64,000 nucleotides of DNA from Centrapalus pauciflorus (lineage: Eukaryota; Streptophyta; Magnoliopsida; Asterales; Asteraceae). A program made the translations under genes and the position numbers. The stretch covers positions 1-64,000 of the forward strand of contig JAANYP010007193.1 of NCBI GenBank assembly GCA_020465985.1, in the 5' to 3' direction. Position 1 is the stretch's first letter. Each line of letters begins with the position of its first letter. The notes below the pieces were generated by a model. The model saw only the letters and a list, made by a program, of their open reading frames with translations. It was not told the DNA's origin and searched no databases. Positions 1-10,340 of the stretch are shown one piece after another.

Positions 1-14
1 TATATATATACGGG

Positions 15-53
15 ATCAACGGGGTACTATGTTAGACTGAGGAACCGGAGTCC
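15..53 (+). repeat. Left terminal inverted repeat
   Basis: It pairs with 4036-4075 read on the minus strand. The best block is GGGGTACTATGTTAGACT on the left against the same word with one mismatch on the right, followed by a weaker match of GGAACCGGAG with GGTACCGGGG. Confidence 0.65.
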
Positions 54-283
54 ACTTACAAGTACATAAGGGTAATATAGTCAATTATATTATATTCTAA
101 TTAATAGATGATAATTAGTGATTTAGGAAATCCCTTAATTGTAGGGATTTGATACCCTTACGTACGTTTCAATGCAACTCTTCTTCTTGATCGTTCCTTT
201 TTTTTCTGATTCAAAATTGACTGTAATCGATGGATGCAGAGACAACTTACAATGTTCAAACGGACCCGACAATGAGTTTTTGT

Positions 284-800
284 GAACATGTTCAACCGGT
301 TTGTCGAACAGTGGTATTTCTTTTTTTCATCATTCTGGTTCTCGAAGGTTTGCTTTATTATGCGATTTTGAACATGTTCATTCAGGGCTTATGGATCGTT
401 CATTCAGGGGTTATGGATTTATCACCATACTGGTGATGAATCTTAATGCATTGTATTGCACATGTTCAAATTTTTTTTTATGGTGATGAGAAATACAGTT
501 ACCATGTGTTTATGTGAACATGAATTTTCTATTTTCCTATGAACATGTTCATTGATAATAACAATACATTATGTGATAATAACAGTACTATAAAGAACTT
601 ATTGAACATGTTCAATAATGGTACTAAACATGTGCAATATACTGGGGATTGCATTTAAAACCATATTTGAAGAATTTGAACATGTGCAGTAATGGAATAT
701 ATATGGATAAAACACATTAAACACGTGCAGTATTGAACATGTGCAATATACTTGTGCAGTATTGAACATGTGCATAATTGAACATGTGCAGCATTAAACA
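284..800. repeat. Subterminal array of GAACATGTTC / GAACATGTGCA words
   Basis: The perfect 10-bp palindrome GAACATGTTC occurs at 284, 370, 541 and 604, and the related GAACATGTGCA occurs repeatedly between 625 and 790. Subterminal repeats are commonly transposase-binding sites in plant DNA transposons. That function is inferred here. Confidence 0.55.
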
Positions 801-916
801 TGGACAATATACATGTAAAACCTACAAAATTGTAGGTCATTCTTTGATTAATTGTGCATAAACATGTAAAACCTACAAAATGAATTGCATGTAAACCATA
901 ATTCTGGTTTCATTTG

Positions 917-2630
917 TGTGACACCCTTGCCAAAATAACCACAATTACATCACCCAGGATTAAACACAACACATAAGACATTGCTGATCTGAATACTTAT
1001 GCAGCCCACAGGAATCACACCGGCGACAAACGCCGTGCACCCCTTCGTACACGAAGTACAAATTCACAACCGAGCCGCAGCTCGGCACAAACACATCATC
1101 TGAGGCGAATTTATCATCGGGGATGTTACACTTCTCTTCAAGACCCCGGAGTGATCGGCTCCAGGTCATATAACATCAGTAACACCAGATTAACAGTTGT
1201 GGCACGCAAGCCCATCACGTTGATGCACAACAAAGAAAACGGAACATGTAAAACATGTATGCAAGCAACAATGAGCACCAAAATAAACGCAAGTTAGTAG
1301 AATGCCAAACGAATAAAAACAACATGCCTCAGAGGACAACAACTAACATAAAACAAATGTAGACATATACAATCATAAGTACTCACAGTGGGTGCGTCAA
1401 GTAACTTCAAATTAATATTATTTCTCCTCGGGCTTTCAACCGGAATCACAAATTATCCCACTGTGTGTTTAACAACACCACAAGGGACCTGTACATTTTC
1501 ATAGAAAAGTTCCATCAAAGTCTGTTTAATAATGATTTCCATCAAGTTTCACAATTAAGGTGTTTAAATCTTCGGATTCGCCATCCGAAATTCATATTGA
1601 AACCCAAGGTTCGGTTTATTATTAAGTCCAAAGAACCCATAATTAGTTGTCCTACTATAATGCCAAAGTCTCATAAAAATTCTGATTTTTAGACCAGAAG
1701 TTTGGACCCTTCTTAACCAGAACCTCATTTCGCATGAACTGAGGCCGACTCGCCAAGTCACCCTGCTCGACTCGACGAGTCGAGGTCCGAAGTTCGGATC
1801 CTTGACCGAATTTCAATCAAACCCGAGTTACATGACCTGAAAGTAAACCCATTCGAAGTTCGGGTCCACACCCAAAATTGGGTCACATCCGAAGTTCGAC
1901 CCTACCCGAAATTCGGGTCTCAGCACTTAGAAAAATTCTTATCGACTTGATGTTCTTGGTGACTCGCCAAGTCGACCTGTAGAACTGCAGGTCGCAGCTA
2001 CGGGTTTTTGTTCAAAATTTTACCAAACTCGATTTTAGCTACATGCAATCCATACAAATGATAAGTTATCATATATTGAGTGTTTCTAGTCCAGTTTCAT
2101 TATCAATAACACTCAAAAAAATGAGGAAAAACCTCAAGAACACAAAAGTTTATAAAAATCCATATTTCTTATCTTTTAGGTTGAATCAGTAAACGATTCT
2201 TGTTTCTGAGACTTCTAGGGACTTCAATTGATGCTTTCCAACTATAATAACATACATGCAACAACAATTTATCAGATTTAAAATCTAATTTTTTTTTTTA
2301 CATTTTTAAACTCTTCCAAGAACACTCCAACTTAAAAAATCACTTTCTTATCTTGATTCAGACTTGACTCTTTATAATATCAGCTTCTTTTCACGAATTT
2401 ATCTTCCCAAATCCGATTTCCAGCAGAGATATTTGAGAGAATTTTGAGTGTGTTTTGGATGTAAAGAGTTGAAATGAACTCTTGAAAGACTAAGAGTCTT
2501 TTATTCCCTCATTTTCAGTTATTGTCACAAGTGGTCCCTCCACTTGAAAGACTAAGAGTTTTGATACATTAGACATAAAGTTTAAACTAAATGTTCTCGA
2601 TTACAACAATTTAAATCTTAGGATGTTACA
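917..2630. mobile_element. Solo LTR (probably Ty3/Gypsy), TSD ATTTG
   Basis: The 1,714-bp segment begins TGTGACACCC and ends GGATGTTACA, so the ends are short inverted repeats of the TG...CA type. It is flanked by a perfect 5-bp duplication, ATTTG at 912-916 and again at 2631-2635. There is no coding region, primer site or second LTR, so a solo LTR left by LTR-LTR recombination is the simplest reading. The TGTRACA ends are typical of plant Gypsy elements, but no internal region is present to prove the class. It contains words such as CGAAGTTCGG (1,560-1,930) and CGACTCGACGAGTCGAGG (about 1770). Confidence 0.75.
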
Positions 2631-2676
2631 ATTTGAATACACAAATTCATTTGAAAATTGCAAAACATAAGTTAGT

Positions 2677-3010
2677 GAACATGTGCAAGAAAACAAATTA
2701 ACCTAAAAAAAGGAGATTGCACATAAAACCATTTTTACATACCATTCGAATACAAGAAGTCAAATCAAAAAGAGGTTGCATATAAAAACCAATATTGAAA
2801 ATAAGTGAACATGTTAAACGACAATGTAACCATATTGTACTAAGTGTTATATTGAACATGTGCAAGAACATATAACATAATTTTGGTTGTGAACCTGTTC
2901 ACAGAAAACCTTTAATAAGGTTTTGCATATAAAAACATTGAATACATAGAAGAACATGTGCAATAAGTGAACAAGTAAAAAACCTAACATTCAAATGTCT
3001 TGGACATGTA
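2677..3010. repeat. Second cluster of GAACATGTGCA words
   Basis: Copies of GAACATGTGCAA and close variants occur near 2677, 2812, 2854 and 2952. Together with 284-800 this was one continuous region before the solo LTR 917-2630 inserted. Confidence 0.5.
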
Positions 3011-3261
3011 TTTTTTTTTTATTTTTTATTTTTTGCATATGTGCATGTACCTGTACAATAGTTTAATTTCTATATTAGGTAACTTCAGTTTTTATGTTTC
3101 GTAGATGTAGTCGATCAAAATGAAACAATTGTTGAAGACGATGTGGAAACAAGTCTTGACTAAAATGAAGTGAATGGTAATTCAAGATGCATTTTCTTTT
3201 CATTCATCTGTATGTTTAAAAATATGTTTTTCAATTAAATATATTATAATTTACTTGTTCA

Positions 3262-3540
3262 TTGGAATCAGATGAGAGAGATAGAAATGAGGAAGAAAAT
3301 TTAACAATAGAGACAAACTCGTCTGGTGGTAATATATATTGGACACTTAAAAGAGAATGTTTGAATGTGCCTGTACATGGAAGTGTTTTCGATAATCTTG
3401 AAACAGCTATAATTGCATACGGGGAGTATGCAAAATCTACAGGATTCACAACATGTCGATCCATAGAAAAACGAGCAAGAGATGGGACAACAACACTAAA
3501 AAAGGTTGTATGTAGGGTTTTTTATTACTTGAGTTGCTGA
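3262..3540 (+). pseudogene. FAR1-like DNA-binding domain exon fragment
   Basis: The 92-codon frame encodes an acidic lead followed by the pattern F-x(2)-LETAIIAYGEYAKSTGF and a basic tail ending KKVVC. This matches my knowledge of the start of FAR1-type zinc-binding domains, which are found in FAR1/FHY3 transcription factors and in the related MULE transposases. A start codon lies at 3262, but upstream exons may be missing. The frame ends at a stop at 3538 and I see no downstream partner exon before the right TIR. It is best taken as a fragment of a MULE transposase or captured gene, not a working gene. Confidence 0.45.
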
Positions 3541-3618
3541 AACAACAAATGAAACGGATGACAGTTAGAAATCGATTTCAATGGAGCGTTATCACTAAAA
3601 TGGGCAACATAACTAATA

Positions 3619-3873
3619 CTCCCTCCGTCCCAAAATAAATGTCCACATTGGACATTTGAAGTATTTTTTTCTCAACTTTGACATTAAATATTTTTCTTTG
3701 TGTTATATAATATGTGATGCAAAATATATGAAAAGATTTGGTTTTAAAGAAATTTTCATTGAATATAACTTTCATCAAGTACAATATAACACAAACTAAT
3801 ATATTTGAGGTCAAAGTTGAAAAGGAAAGACTTCAAAAGTCAAATGTGGACAATTATTTTGGGACGGAGGGTG
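3619..3873. mobile_element. Stowaway-type MITE (Tc1/mariner), TSD TA
   Basis: The element starts CTCCCTCCGTCCCAAAATAA and ends with its inverted complement (TTATTTTGGGACGGAGGGTG). A TA dinucleotide flanks each end (3617-3618 and 3874-3875). It is 255 bp, non-coding and AT-rich. CTCCCTCCGTCCC is the classic Stowaway terminus in plants, so class and boundaries are secure. Confidence 0.93.
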
Positions 3874-4035
3874 TAACTGCAACTGAGAATTTTTTGGGAT
3901 TTTGAGAATATTTGATTCTCATTTAAAATTGTTCATACCCATATTTCCCCTCACATTAAACGACGTGAGATTCATTTTTAAGCAGAATTTTGTGTATTAA
4001 TTAATAATTTTAATGCAAAATGAATGGCTGTGAAC

Positions 4036-4075
4036 GGTACCCCGGTACCCTAGTCTAACATGGTACCCCATTGAT
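4036..4075 (-). repeat. Right terminal inverted repeat
   Basis: Partner of 15-53. It borders directly on the (AT)n tract that starts at about 4080. Confidence 0.65.
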
Positions 4076-4076
4076 A

Positions 4077-4079
<3 letters not shown>

Positions 4080-4134
<55 letters not shown>
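4080..4134. repeat. (AT)n microsatellite
   Basis: An uninterrupted AT dinucleotide tract borders the right TIR of the first element. Confidence 0.95.
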
Positions 4135-4136
<2 letters not shown>

Positions 4137-4425
4137 GAACGATCGATTCATATGAAAATGATACCGTCGAGAGTTCAAGTGTAAATTCACATTTTCAATT
4201 TTGTATTTTTGTAAGACGGCGAGCAGTGAATGCTATGTTGTGGATAATACTGAAGCATTTTCGACTGTCGATTTTTAACTGCATTGTAAATATATTATTA
4301 CACAATTAATTGAATTTAAAAGAGGTATTTTAATTTATTGTTTATAGTGTAAAATGCTATTATTATTTATTGGATACTTTTTTTCATTATGATATAGCAA
4401 CCAACTTTACTTGTTTTATTTGTGT

Positions 4426-6771
4426 AAAATTTTGATACCGTCGAAGATGTAACAAATTGTGTGAAAAATGTAGCATATTCTGTCGGTATGGTTATAGTAA
4501 AAAAGCGTACAATGTTATCCAAAAAAAGGGAAATAAAATAAATTTGGTGGGAGTGTGATCGTATTGGTGAGTACAAAGATATTGAGTCTACTAAAGTCAC
4601 TTCAACCAAAAAAATCAATTGTCCTTTTGAAATAGTTGCTTACTGTAATTCTGATCAAATCAGATCGTGAAAGTTAACAGTATTATGTGGTATGCACAAT
4701 CACATCGCTGTAGGAAGTTGGGAGGGGCATCCTTATGCAATGTGTCTTACTGCGGAAGAAAGAAACACTCTTGCATATCTATCAGAGTGCCATGTGAATC
4801 CACGAGATATTCTTGCCCACTTAAAATCCCAAAATGCACAAAATCATTCATCACTTACAAACGTATACAATGAGCGGCACAAACTAAAATTGCGCAATAA
4901 CGCTGATAAACCCCTATGGAGTTTCTTTTGAAAGCTTTGGATGATAAATGATTCATTTACCAATTCAATAAAGCCGTGGAAACAAATGAGTTAGAAGACT
5001 TGTTTTTCTGTCATCCAATATAAATAGTGTCTTGTTGTTCATTCCCACAATTGTTATTGATGGATGCAACGTACAAAACAAACAAATACAAATACATGAT
5101 ATTTTTATTTCCTATGAATAATTTATTTAACATCGTCATTATTTAACTACAATTTTTTTTCATGCAACTACAACATGCCTTTCTTACAAATGGTCCGTTT
5201 AACTTGTACAAACACAACTTTTTGTGTAGCGTAGGTTGTCATGTGTAATGAAAAAGTAGAAAATTATTTTTGGGCTTTAACCTGGCTAAAAACGTGCTAG
5301 GTGTAGATTATAACACACGAGTGATTGTTACCGATCGAGAGTTGGCTCTATTAAATGCATGCACAACGGTTTTTCCGGAATCCTATAAGTTGTTATGTAG
5401 GTGGCATATTTATCAAAGTATACTGAGGCATAAAGGCTCTTTCAACATTGAAGAGTGGGGTTATTTTCACCACTTATTGGATAAGTTGGTAAAATCTCCA
5501 ACACATGCCGGCTACATACAAAATTATATGGATCTCGAACGGTTTTTAAAAATTAAACCAGGTATCAATCTGTATGTTAATGCGTTAATTAAATTTATAA
5601 ATTTCTTTCATTTGTGGTTTTAATATATTTTCTTATTATTTCAAGTGTACTTGTTTATCTAAATGACACCTTGCTAAAGCTCTGTAAAGAAATGTTTGTA
5701 TCAGCGTGGATTGACAATTATCTCACAAACGGTTAGGATACAACTAATAGGGTAGAGAGTCAACATGCTTCTTAAAAAGATTGTTGAACTCATCATAAAA
5801 TAAGTTAGACCAAATTGTCAAAAAAAAAAAAAAAAAAGAAGATATAGTGAAGTTGCAAAACACAGCAATAAAAGAGAAATTAGAGAGGTGCAAAACAAGA
5901 CATGTACGTAAGATGAATTATCGTAAGATGCAACAATTTAAATTTTTGATTGAAAATGTATCTGTAGATGCTCTAGAAAAAATTTATACCGAAGTACAGC
6001 GACTTAACAGTATAGAAGATTTAACTATTGATAATTATAAGTGCCAATTGCGTAGAAGTCATGGGTTACCATGTGCACATGAGTTAGCATTTTATGGGAA
6101 TGTTGGCATCCCCATCCCACTTGATACATTGGATGTATTCTGGAGGACTTTGACAATTGATACACACATAACCATAGAAGCGGATGAAGTCACGTGCGAT
6201 GCTGAAGTTGAAAGTTTTAGAACGACCTTTGCGGAACAGCCAACTAGAGGAAAGAAGTTAGTTATGCTGCAAAAACTTAAGTCAATTTTTGAGTATGCAC
6301 CTGTTGGCGAACCTTCTATCCAAAAAAGCACTCGTGGTCGGCCAACATTAAAATCCAACAAAAGTAAACAAGGAATACCACCGCAGGCTCCTATACTGCA
6401 AGAAAGTCGTAGACATAGTTGCTCTATCTATCGACCAATGCTATTTGAACCGAATGAGCAACAAATATCTACCAAAGGGAAACAAATTCAGAAGGAGCCT
6501 GATGTTCCACCTGTAGAGGCTCGTAGACACAGTTGCTCAACATATACACCGGATCCATTTGACTTGAACGAGCAACCAACGATGTATGAGGTTCCGAATC
6601 TATTTGACTTGAACGAGAAACCAATGAAGTATGAGGTTCTGAATCTAACATACGGTGAATACAAAACTTTTCCTCAAGATCCATTTTGGAATAGTTTCTT
6701 TAATGATAATAGTCGATCCTTGTACATTTTTTTTCCATTCTTTTGCACGTCTACAATGTCCCGCAAGTCTT
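4426..6771 (+). pseudogene. MULE transposase pseudogene, plus-strand copy
   Basis: Decayed Mutator-like transposase. In order: a FAR1-type DNA-binding region (4426-4720) with CDRIGEYK, CPFEIV and CGMHNHI; a linker; the catalytic core with first Asp in LLMDATYKTNKYK (5063-5065) and second Asp in VIVTDRELAL (5333-5335), then CRWHIYQS; a SWIM-type zinc motif CQLRRSHGLPCAHEL (6042-6080); and a C-terminal Arg/Ser- and Asn-rich tail with repeats of the DLNEQP type (6430-6650). Several frameshifts and stops break it. A 76-bp intron intact in the minus copy has lost both splice sites here: donor GT became AT near 5093 and acceptor AG became AA at 5166-5167. It lies in inverted orientation to 7430-9227 and lacks the OTU region. 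The family call is strong, the exon limits approximate. Confidence 0.8.
4893..6706 (+). repeat. Left arm of a large inverted repeat
   Basis: This arm pairs with 7430-9227 on the minus strand. A 250-bp stretch compared by eye (6092-6360 against 8000-7741) is about 90% identical. The spacer of about 720 bp (6707-7429) contains the OTU-like segment. A transcript across both arms could fold into a long hairpin. Confidence 0.85.
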
Positions 6772-7281
6772 GATATTTCCTTCAATCCACTCTTATAAAA
6801 CGATTTCCATGAACAAATGGAATTGCTATTGATTGATTTAGTTCTGGCACCCGTGGCTTTTTTAAAGCGGAAAAAATGTGTACCTAATTGGATATGTTAA
6901 ATAGCAAACAATGCAATTGTACGTGTTTGCATTCAAGACATCAGTGTCAGGAATTTTCATCTAGTGATGTATTGGTGCAAGACCGTTATGATAATAATCG
7001 AGAGAACATTTCATAACAGCGTAGTTATCATCCATACAAACTTGATATCCATTTGGATTGCTACGCAAGTCCTCAAATAATTCACGACGAATATTCCGCC
7101 ATTCATCTTGAGGTCGACCAAGAGCAACAACTATTGATCGAAAACCACAATTTCCATCACCAACAACATCTTCTATTCCAGTGACATATGGTTGAAAAAA
7201 TGATAAAATTTCACAAAGGTCGGGATGTGTATAAGAATTTCCGTGTTGTGGTAGTTTGCCATGAACATATTGACCATACAT
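6770..7281 (-). pseudogene. OTU-type cysteine protease domain, MULE-linked, broken
   Basis: The minus frame from 7281 reads through GDGNCGFRSIVVALG. The D-G-N-C core at 7158-7147 is the hallmark of OTU (otubain-like) proteases, where the Cys is the nucleophile. The frame stops at 6961, but related sequence continues (IPDTDVLNANTYN, then IPFVHGNRFIRVD at about 6821-6790). From memory of the family, the catalytic His lies in an NHF context. Here the matching codon is CGT (6802-6800), giving NRF, so the His is lost. It lies downstream of the minus-strand transposase, and OTU domains are known partners of some plant MULE transposases. The broken frame and missing His argue that it is dead. Confidence 0.65.
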
Positions 7282-7429
7282 TGAGACTGCTGGATCCTAA
7301 CATTTATAAAAAAAATAAGATTAGTTTAATGGATAATATAGAAACAAAAAAAATAAATTATTTATAAATGTTACTTGGAATGGTTGCTCATGATTAAAGT
7401 ATTGTTAGTGCGACGATGGTTGGTAGTCA

Positions 7430-8248
7430 TTAATTATACTATTCCAAAATGGATGTTGAGGAAAAGTTCCATATTCACCGTATGTTGGATTCGGGACCTC
7501 ATACATGATTGGTTGCTCGTTCAAGTCAAATAGATTTGGAACCTCATACATCGTTGGTTGCTCGTTCAAGTCAAATGGAGCCTCTACAGGTGGAACATCA
7601 CGCTCCTGTTGAACTTGTTTTCATTTGGTAGATATTTGTTACTCATTCGGTCCAAATGGAATTGGTCGATAGATAGAGCAACTATGTCTACGACTTTCTT
7701 GCGGTATAGGAGCCTGCGGTGGTATTCTTTATTTACTTTTGTTGGATTTTAATGTTGGCCGACCATGAGTGCTTTTTTGGATTGAAGGTTCACCAATAGG
7801 TGCATACTCAAAAATTGACTTAAGTTTTTGCAGCATACCTAACTTCTTTCCTCTTGTTGGCTATTTCGCAAAGGTCGTTTAAAAGTTTCAACTTCAGCAT
7901 CGCACGTGACTTCATCCGCTTCTATGGTTATGTTTGTGTCAATCGTCAAAGTTTTCCAGAATAGATCCAGTGCATGAAGTGGAATGGGAATGCCAACATT
8001 CCCATAAAATGCTAACTCATGTGCATATAGTAACCCATGACTTCTACACAATTGGCACTCATAATTATCAATAGTTAAATCTTCTATATCGTTAATTCGT
8101 TGTACTTCGGCATAAATATTTTCTAGAGCATCTACAGATACATTTCCAATCAAAAATTTAAATTGTTGCATCTTACGATAATTCATCTTATGTACATGTC
8201 TTGTTTTGCACCTCTTTAAATTCTCTTTTATTGCTGTGTTTTACAACT

Positions 8249-8301
<53 letters not shown>

Positions 8302-9222
8302 GACAATTTGGTCTAACTTATTTTGTGATGAGTTCAACAATCATTTTAAAGAAGCATGTTGACTCTCTACCCCATTACTTGTATCGTTACCATTTGTGAG
8401 ATGATTGTGAATCCATGCTGATACAAACATCTCTTTATAGGGCTTTAGCCAGGTGTCATTTAGATAAACAAGTACACCTGTAATAATAAGAAAATATATT
8501 AAAACCACAAATGAAAGAAATTTATAATTTTAATTAACGCATTAACGTACAGGATGATACCTGGTTTATTTTGTTAAAAACAATTCGAGATCCATATAAT
8601 TTTGTATGTGGCCGGCATGTGTTGGAGATATTACCAACTTATCCCATAAGTGGTGAAAATAACCATACTCTTCAATGTTGAAAGAAGCTCTGTGCGTATA
8701 CTTTGAGAAATACGTCATCTACATAACAACTTATAGGATTCTAGAAAACCATTGTACATGCCTTTAATAGAGCCAAATCTCGATCGATAACAATCACTCG
8801 TGGGTTATAATCTACACCTAGCACATTTTTTAGTTGGGTTAAAACCCAATAATAATTTTCAACTTTTTCATTACGCATGACAACCCACGCAATACAAAAA
8901 GATGTATTCGTACAAGTTACACCGACCATTTGTAAGAAATGCATGTTCTATCTGCATGAAAAAAAATTATAGTTAAGTAATGACGATGTAAAATAAATTA
9001 TTCATAGGAAATACAAATATCATGTACTTGTTTGCTTTGTACGTTGCATCCGTCAATAACACTTGTGGAACTAACAACAAGTCGTTATTGATATTGGATG
9101 ATAGAAAAACAAGTCTTCTAACTCAATTGTTTCCACAACTTTATTGAATAGGTAAATGAATCCTTTATCATCCAATGCTTTCAAGAGAACCTCCATAGGG
9201 GTTTTATCAGTGTTATTGCGCA

Positions 9223-9227
<5 letters not shown>
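7430..9227 (-). pseudogene. MULE transposase pseudogene, minus-strand copy
   Basis: This is a second copy of the 4426-6771 transposase, read from 9227 down. Visible pieces are the first catalytic-Asp exon near 9050, then a 76-bp intron (9027-8952) with intact GT donor and CATGCAG acceptor, then the core with VGVTCTNTSFCIAWV and VIVIDRDLAL (8944-8741), and the C-terminal region MNYRKMQQFKFLIGNVSV (8186-7839). The SWIM motif is damaged: the plus copy has LPCAHEL and this copy has LLYAHEL, so one zinc ligand is Tyr. The copy ends abruptly at the (AG)n tract 9225-9286, so the N-terminal FAR1 domain is missing. On its 3' side the OTU segment follows. Confidence 0.78.
7430..9227 (-). repeat. Right arm of the large inverted repeat
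   Basis: Partner of 4893-6706. Near its middle a TA tract (8253-8300) replaces the poly-A stretch found at 5820-5838 in the left arm. Confidence 0.85.
8253..8300. repeat. (TA)n microsatellite inside the right arm
   Basis: A TA tract at the place where the other arm has a run of A. Confidence 0.9.

Positions 9228-9286
<59 letters not shown>
9225..9286. repeat. (AG)n microsatellite at the break of the right MULE arm
   Basis: About 31 AG units. The MULE similarity stops exactly where the tract starts, which suggests a rearrangement breakpoint or an expansion at the junction. Confidence 0.93.
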
Positions 9287-9288
<2 letters not shown>

Positions 9289-9735
9289 GATATTTACATT
9301 TTATACCCTAAACTCTTTTGAAATTTATAATTTTAACCCTGACATAATAATTTATAAAGTATAAAAAAATAAAAAAAATCGTATTCGATCTTCAATTGAA
9401 AAAATGATTAGTGTGTTGTTTATAATTGTAGGTCCCACCCACTAAAAATAAAAAAACTTATATAAAATTGACAGGAGGGTTGGGTTATATATAAATGGTG
9501 GGTCACACCCACTAAAAAACAAAAATAGTTATATACAAAGGGGGGGGGGGGGGGTGTTGTTTATAAATTAGTGGGTCACACCATTATTAAATTCAAAAAA
9601 TAATAAGACGATTATATATGGATGAGTCTCACAACATTAAGGAGTAATTAAGCTTATTACTTAGGGGGTGTGTAATTAGAAAAAAAGTGGTCGGGGGGGG
9701 GGGGGGGGGGGGAAGGGCGTGTGTGTTTAACACAA
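9287..9735. other. Non-coding stretch with G-runs and diverged tandem repeats
   Basis: No gene seen. It holds three imperfect copies of a unit containing GGGTCACACCCACTAAAAA (about 9430, 9500, 9570) and two long G tracts: 15 G at 9540-9554 and 20 G at 9693-9712. The second ends 23 bp before the 5' LTR of element A. Confidence 0.7.
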
Positions 9736-10325
9736 TGTTAGTGCATCCTGTGTGACGATAGCAGTCTAAGTGTAGATAGTCTTTTGTAATAGTTCAGACT
9801 TTGCGATTACAAGTTAATACATATGTTTGATCTTGGTTATATATGTTTGATCTTGTTTGTGATTGATGTGTATTTAAGTTCAAAGATAAGTTCAAACATA
9901 AGTTCAAAGGTAAGTTCAAACATAAGTTCAAGAACAAGTTCAAAGACAAGTTCAAAAATAAGTTCAAAGGCTAGGGTTTGAACTTAGTAGGAGCTAAGTT
10001 CTAGTGGACAAGTTCGTGGGCTTGGGCCTAAACGAACTTGTCTGAGTTAAGTTTGAATCTAAGCTCTATAATTAAGAGTTAATCCGTTTTCATTAGGGAC
10101 TTTTGCAGAGATTAGTATCTAGAGCTCGTATTGTGCACTACGATCTTGTGAAGATTACAGAGAGTCGTTTCGGAGAGATACACGTGTTGGGTCATTCGTT
10201 GTGACGACTATCATTGTGTTAGTCTCCGGTTTTTATGTGTGTGATCGATCCGTTAAACCCCTAACGAGGATTCCGCACTCGTTGGAAGGTGTCGCGTCAA
10301 GATCAGATCCGTAGGTAGCCTTACA
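9736..10325 (+). repeat. 5' LTR of element A
   Basis: Starts TGTTAGTGCATCC and ends CCTTACA. It contains an 8 x 12-bp array at 9876-9971 and a TATA-like TCTATAATTAAG near 10075, about 100 bp downstream of the array. Confidence 0.93.
9876..9971 (+). repeat. 12-bp tandem array in the LTR (8 units)
   Basis: Eight head-to-tail units of AAGTTCAAAnnn, exactly 12 bp each. The 3' LTR has the same array at 23355-23450. B, C and D carry about 9, 7 and 5-6 units. Position upstream of the TATA-like box suggests a U3 enhancer array, which is an inference. Confidence 0.85.
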
Positions 10326-10327
10326 AG

Positions 10328-10340
10328 TGGTAGCAGAGAC
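10328..10340 (+). other. Primer-binding site of element A, mutated
   Basis: Reads TGGTAGCAGAGAC where the standard plant initiator-Met primer site is TGGTATCAGAGCC. The related elements C and D keep the perfect form, so A has at least two changes that would weaken priming. Confidence 0.85.

Larger units (their letters stand above)
12..4079. mobile_element. TIR DNA transposon (MULE-like candidate) inserted in a TA microsatellite
   Basis: The two ends are imperfect inverted repeats of about 40 bp: 15-53 on the left and 4036-4075 on the right share a core of GGGGTACyATGTTAGACT. TA repeats lie directly outside both ends (1-10 and 4080-4134), so the element appears to sit in a (TA)n tract and a target duplication cannot be told from the microsatellite. 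Inside are subterminal arrays of GAACATGTTC/GAACATGTGCA and one FAR1-like exon (3262-3540). Two later insertions lie within it: a solo LTR (917-2630) and a Stowaway MITE (3619-3873). MULE membership is inferred from the FAR1-like exon only. The superfamily could be different, because no transposase catalytic domain is visible between the TIRs. Confidence 0.55.

Noticed and set aside
960..1169. Minus-strand 69-codon frame with several Cys
   Set aside because: It lies wholly inside the solo LTR 917-2630 and the Cys spacing does not fit a known zinc motif.
3262..3540. Functional FAR1/FHY3 family host gene
   Set aside because: Single exon fragment between transposon ends, no downstream domains in frame.
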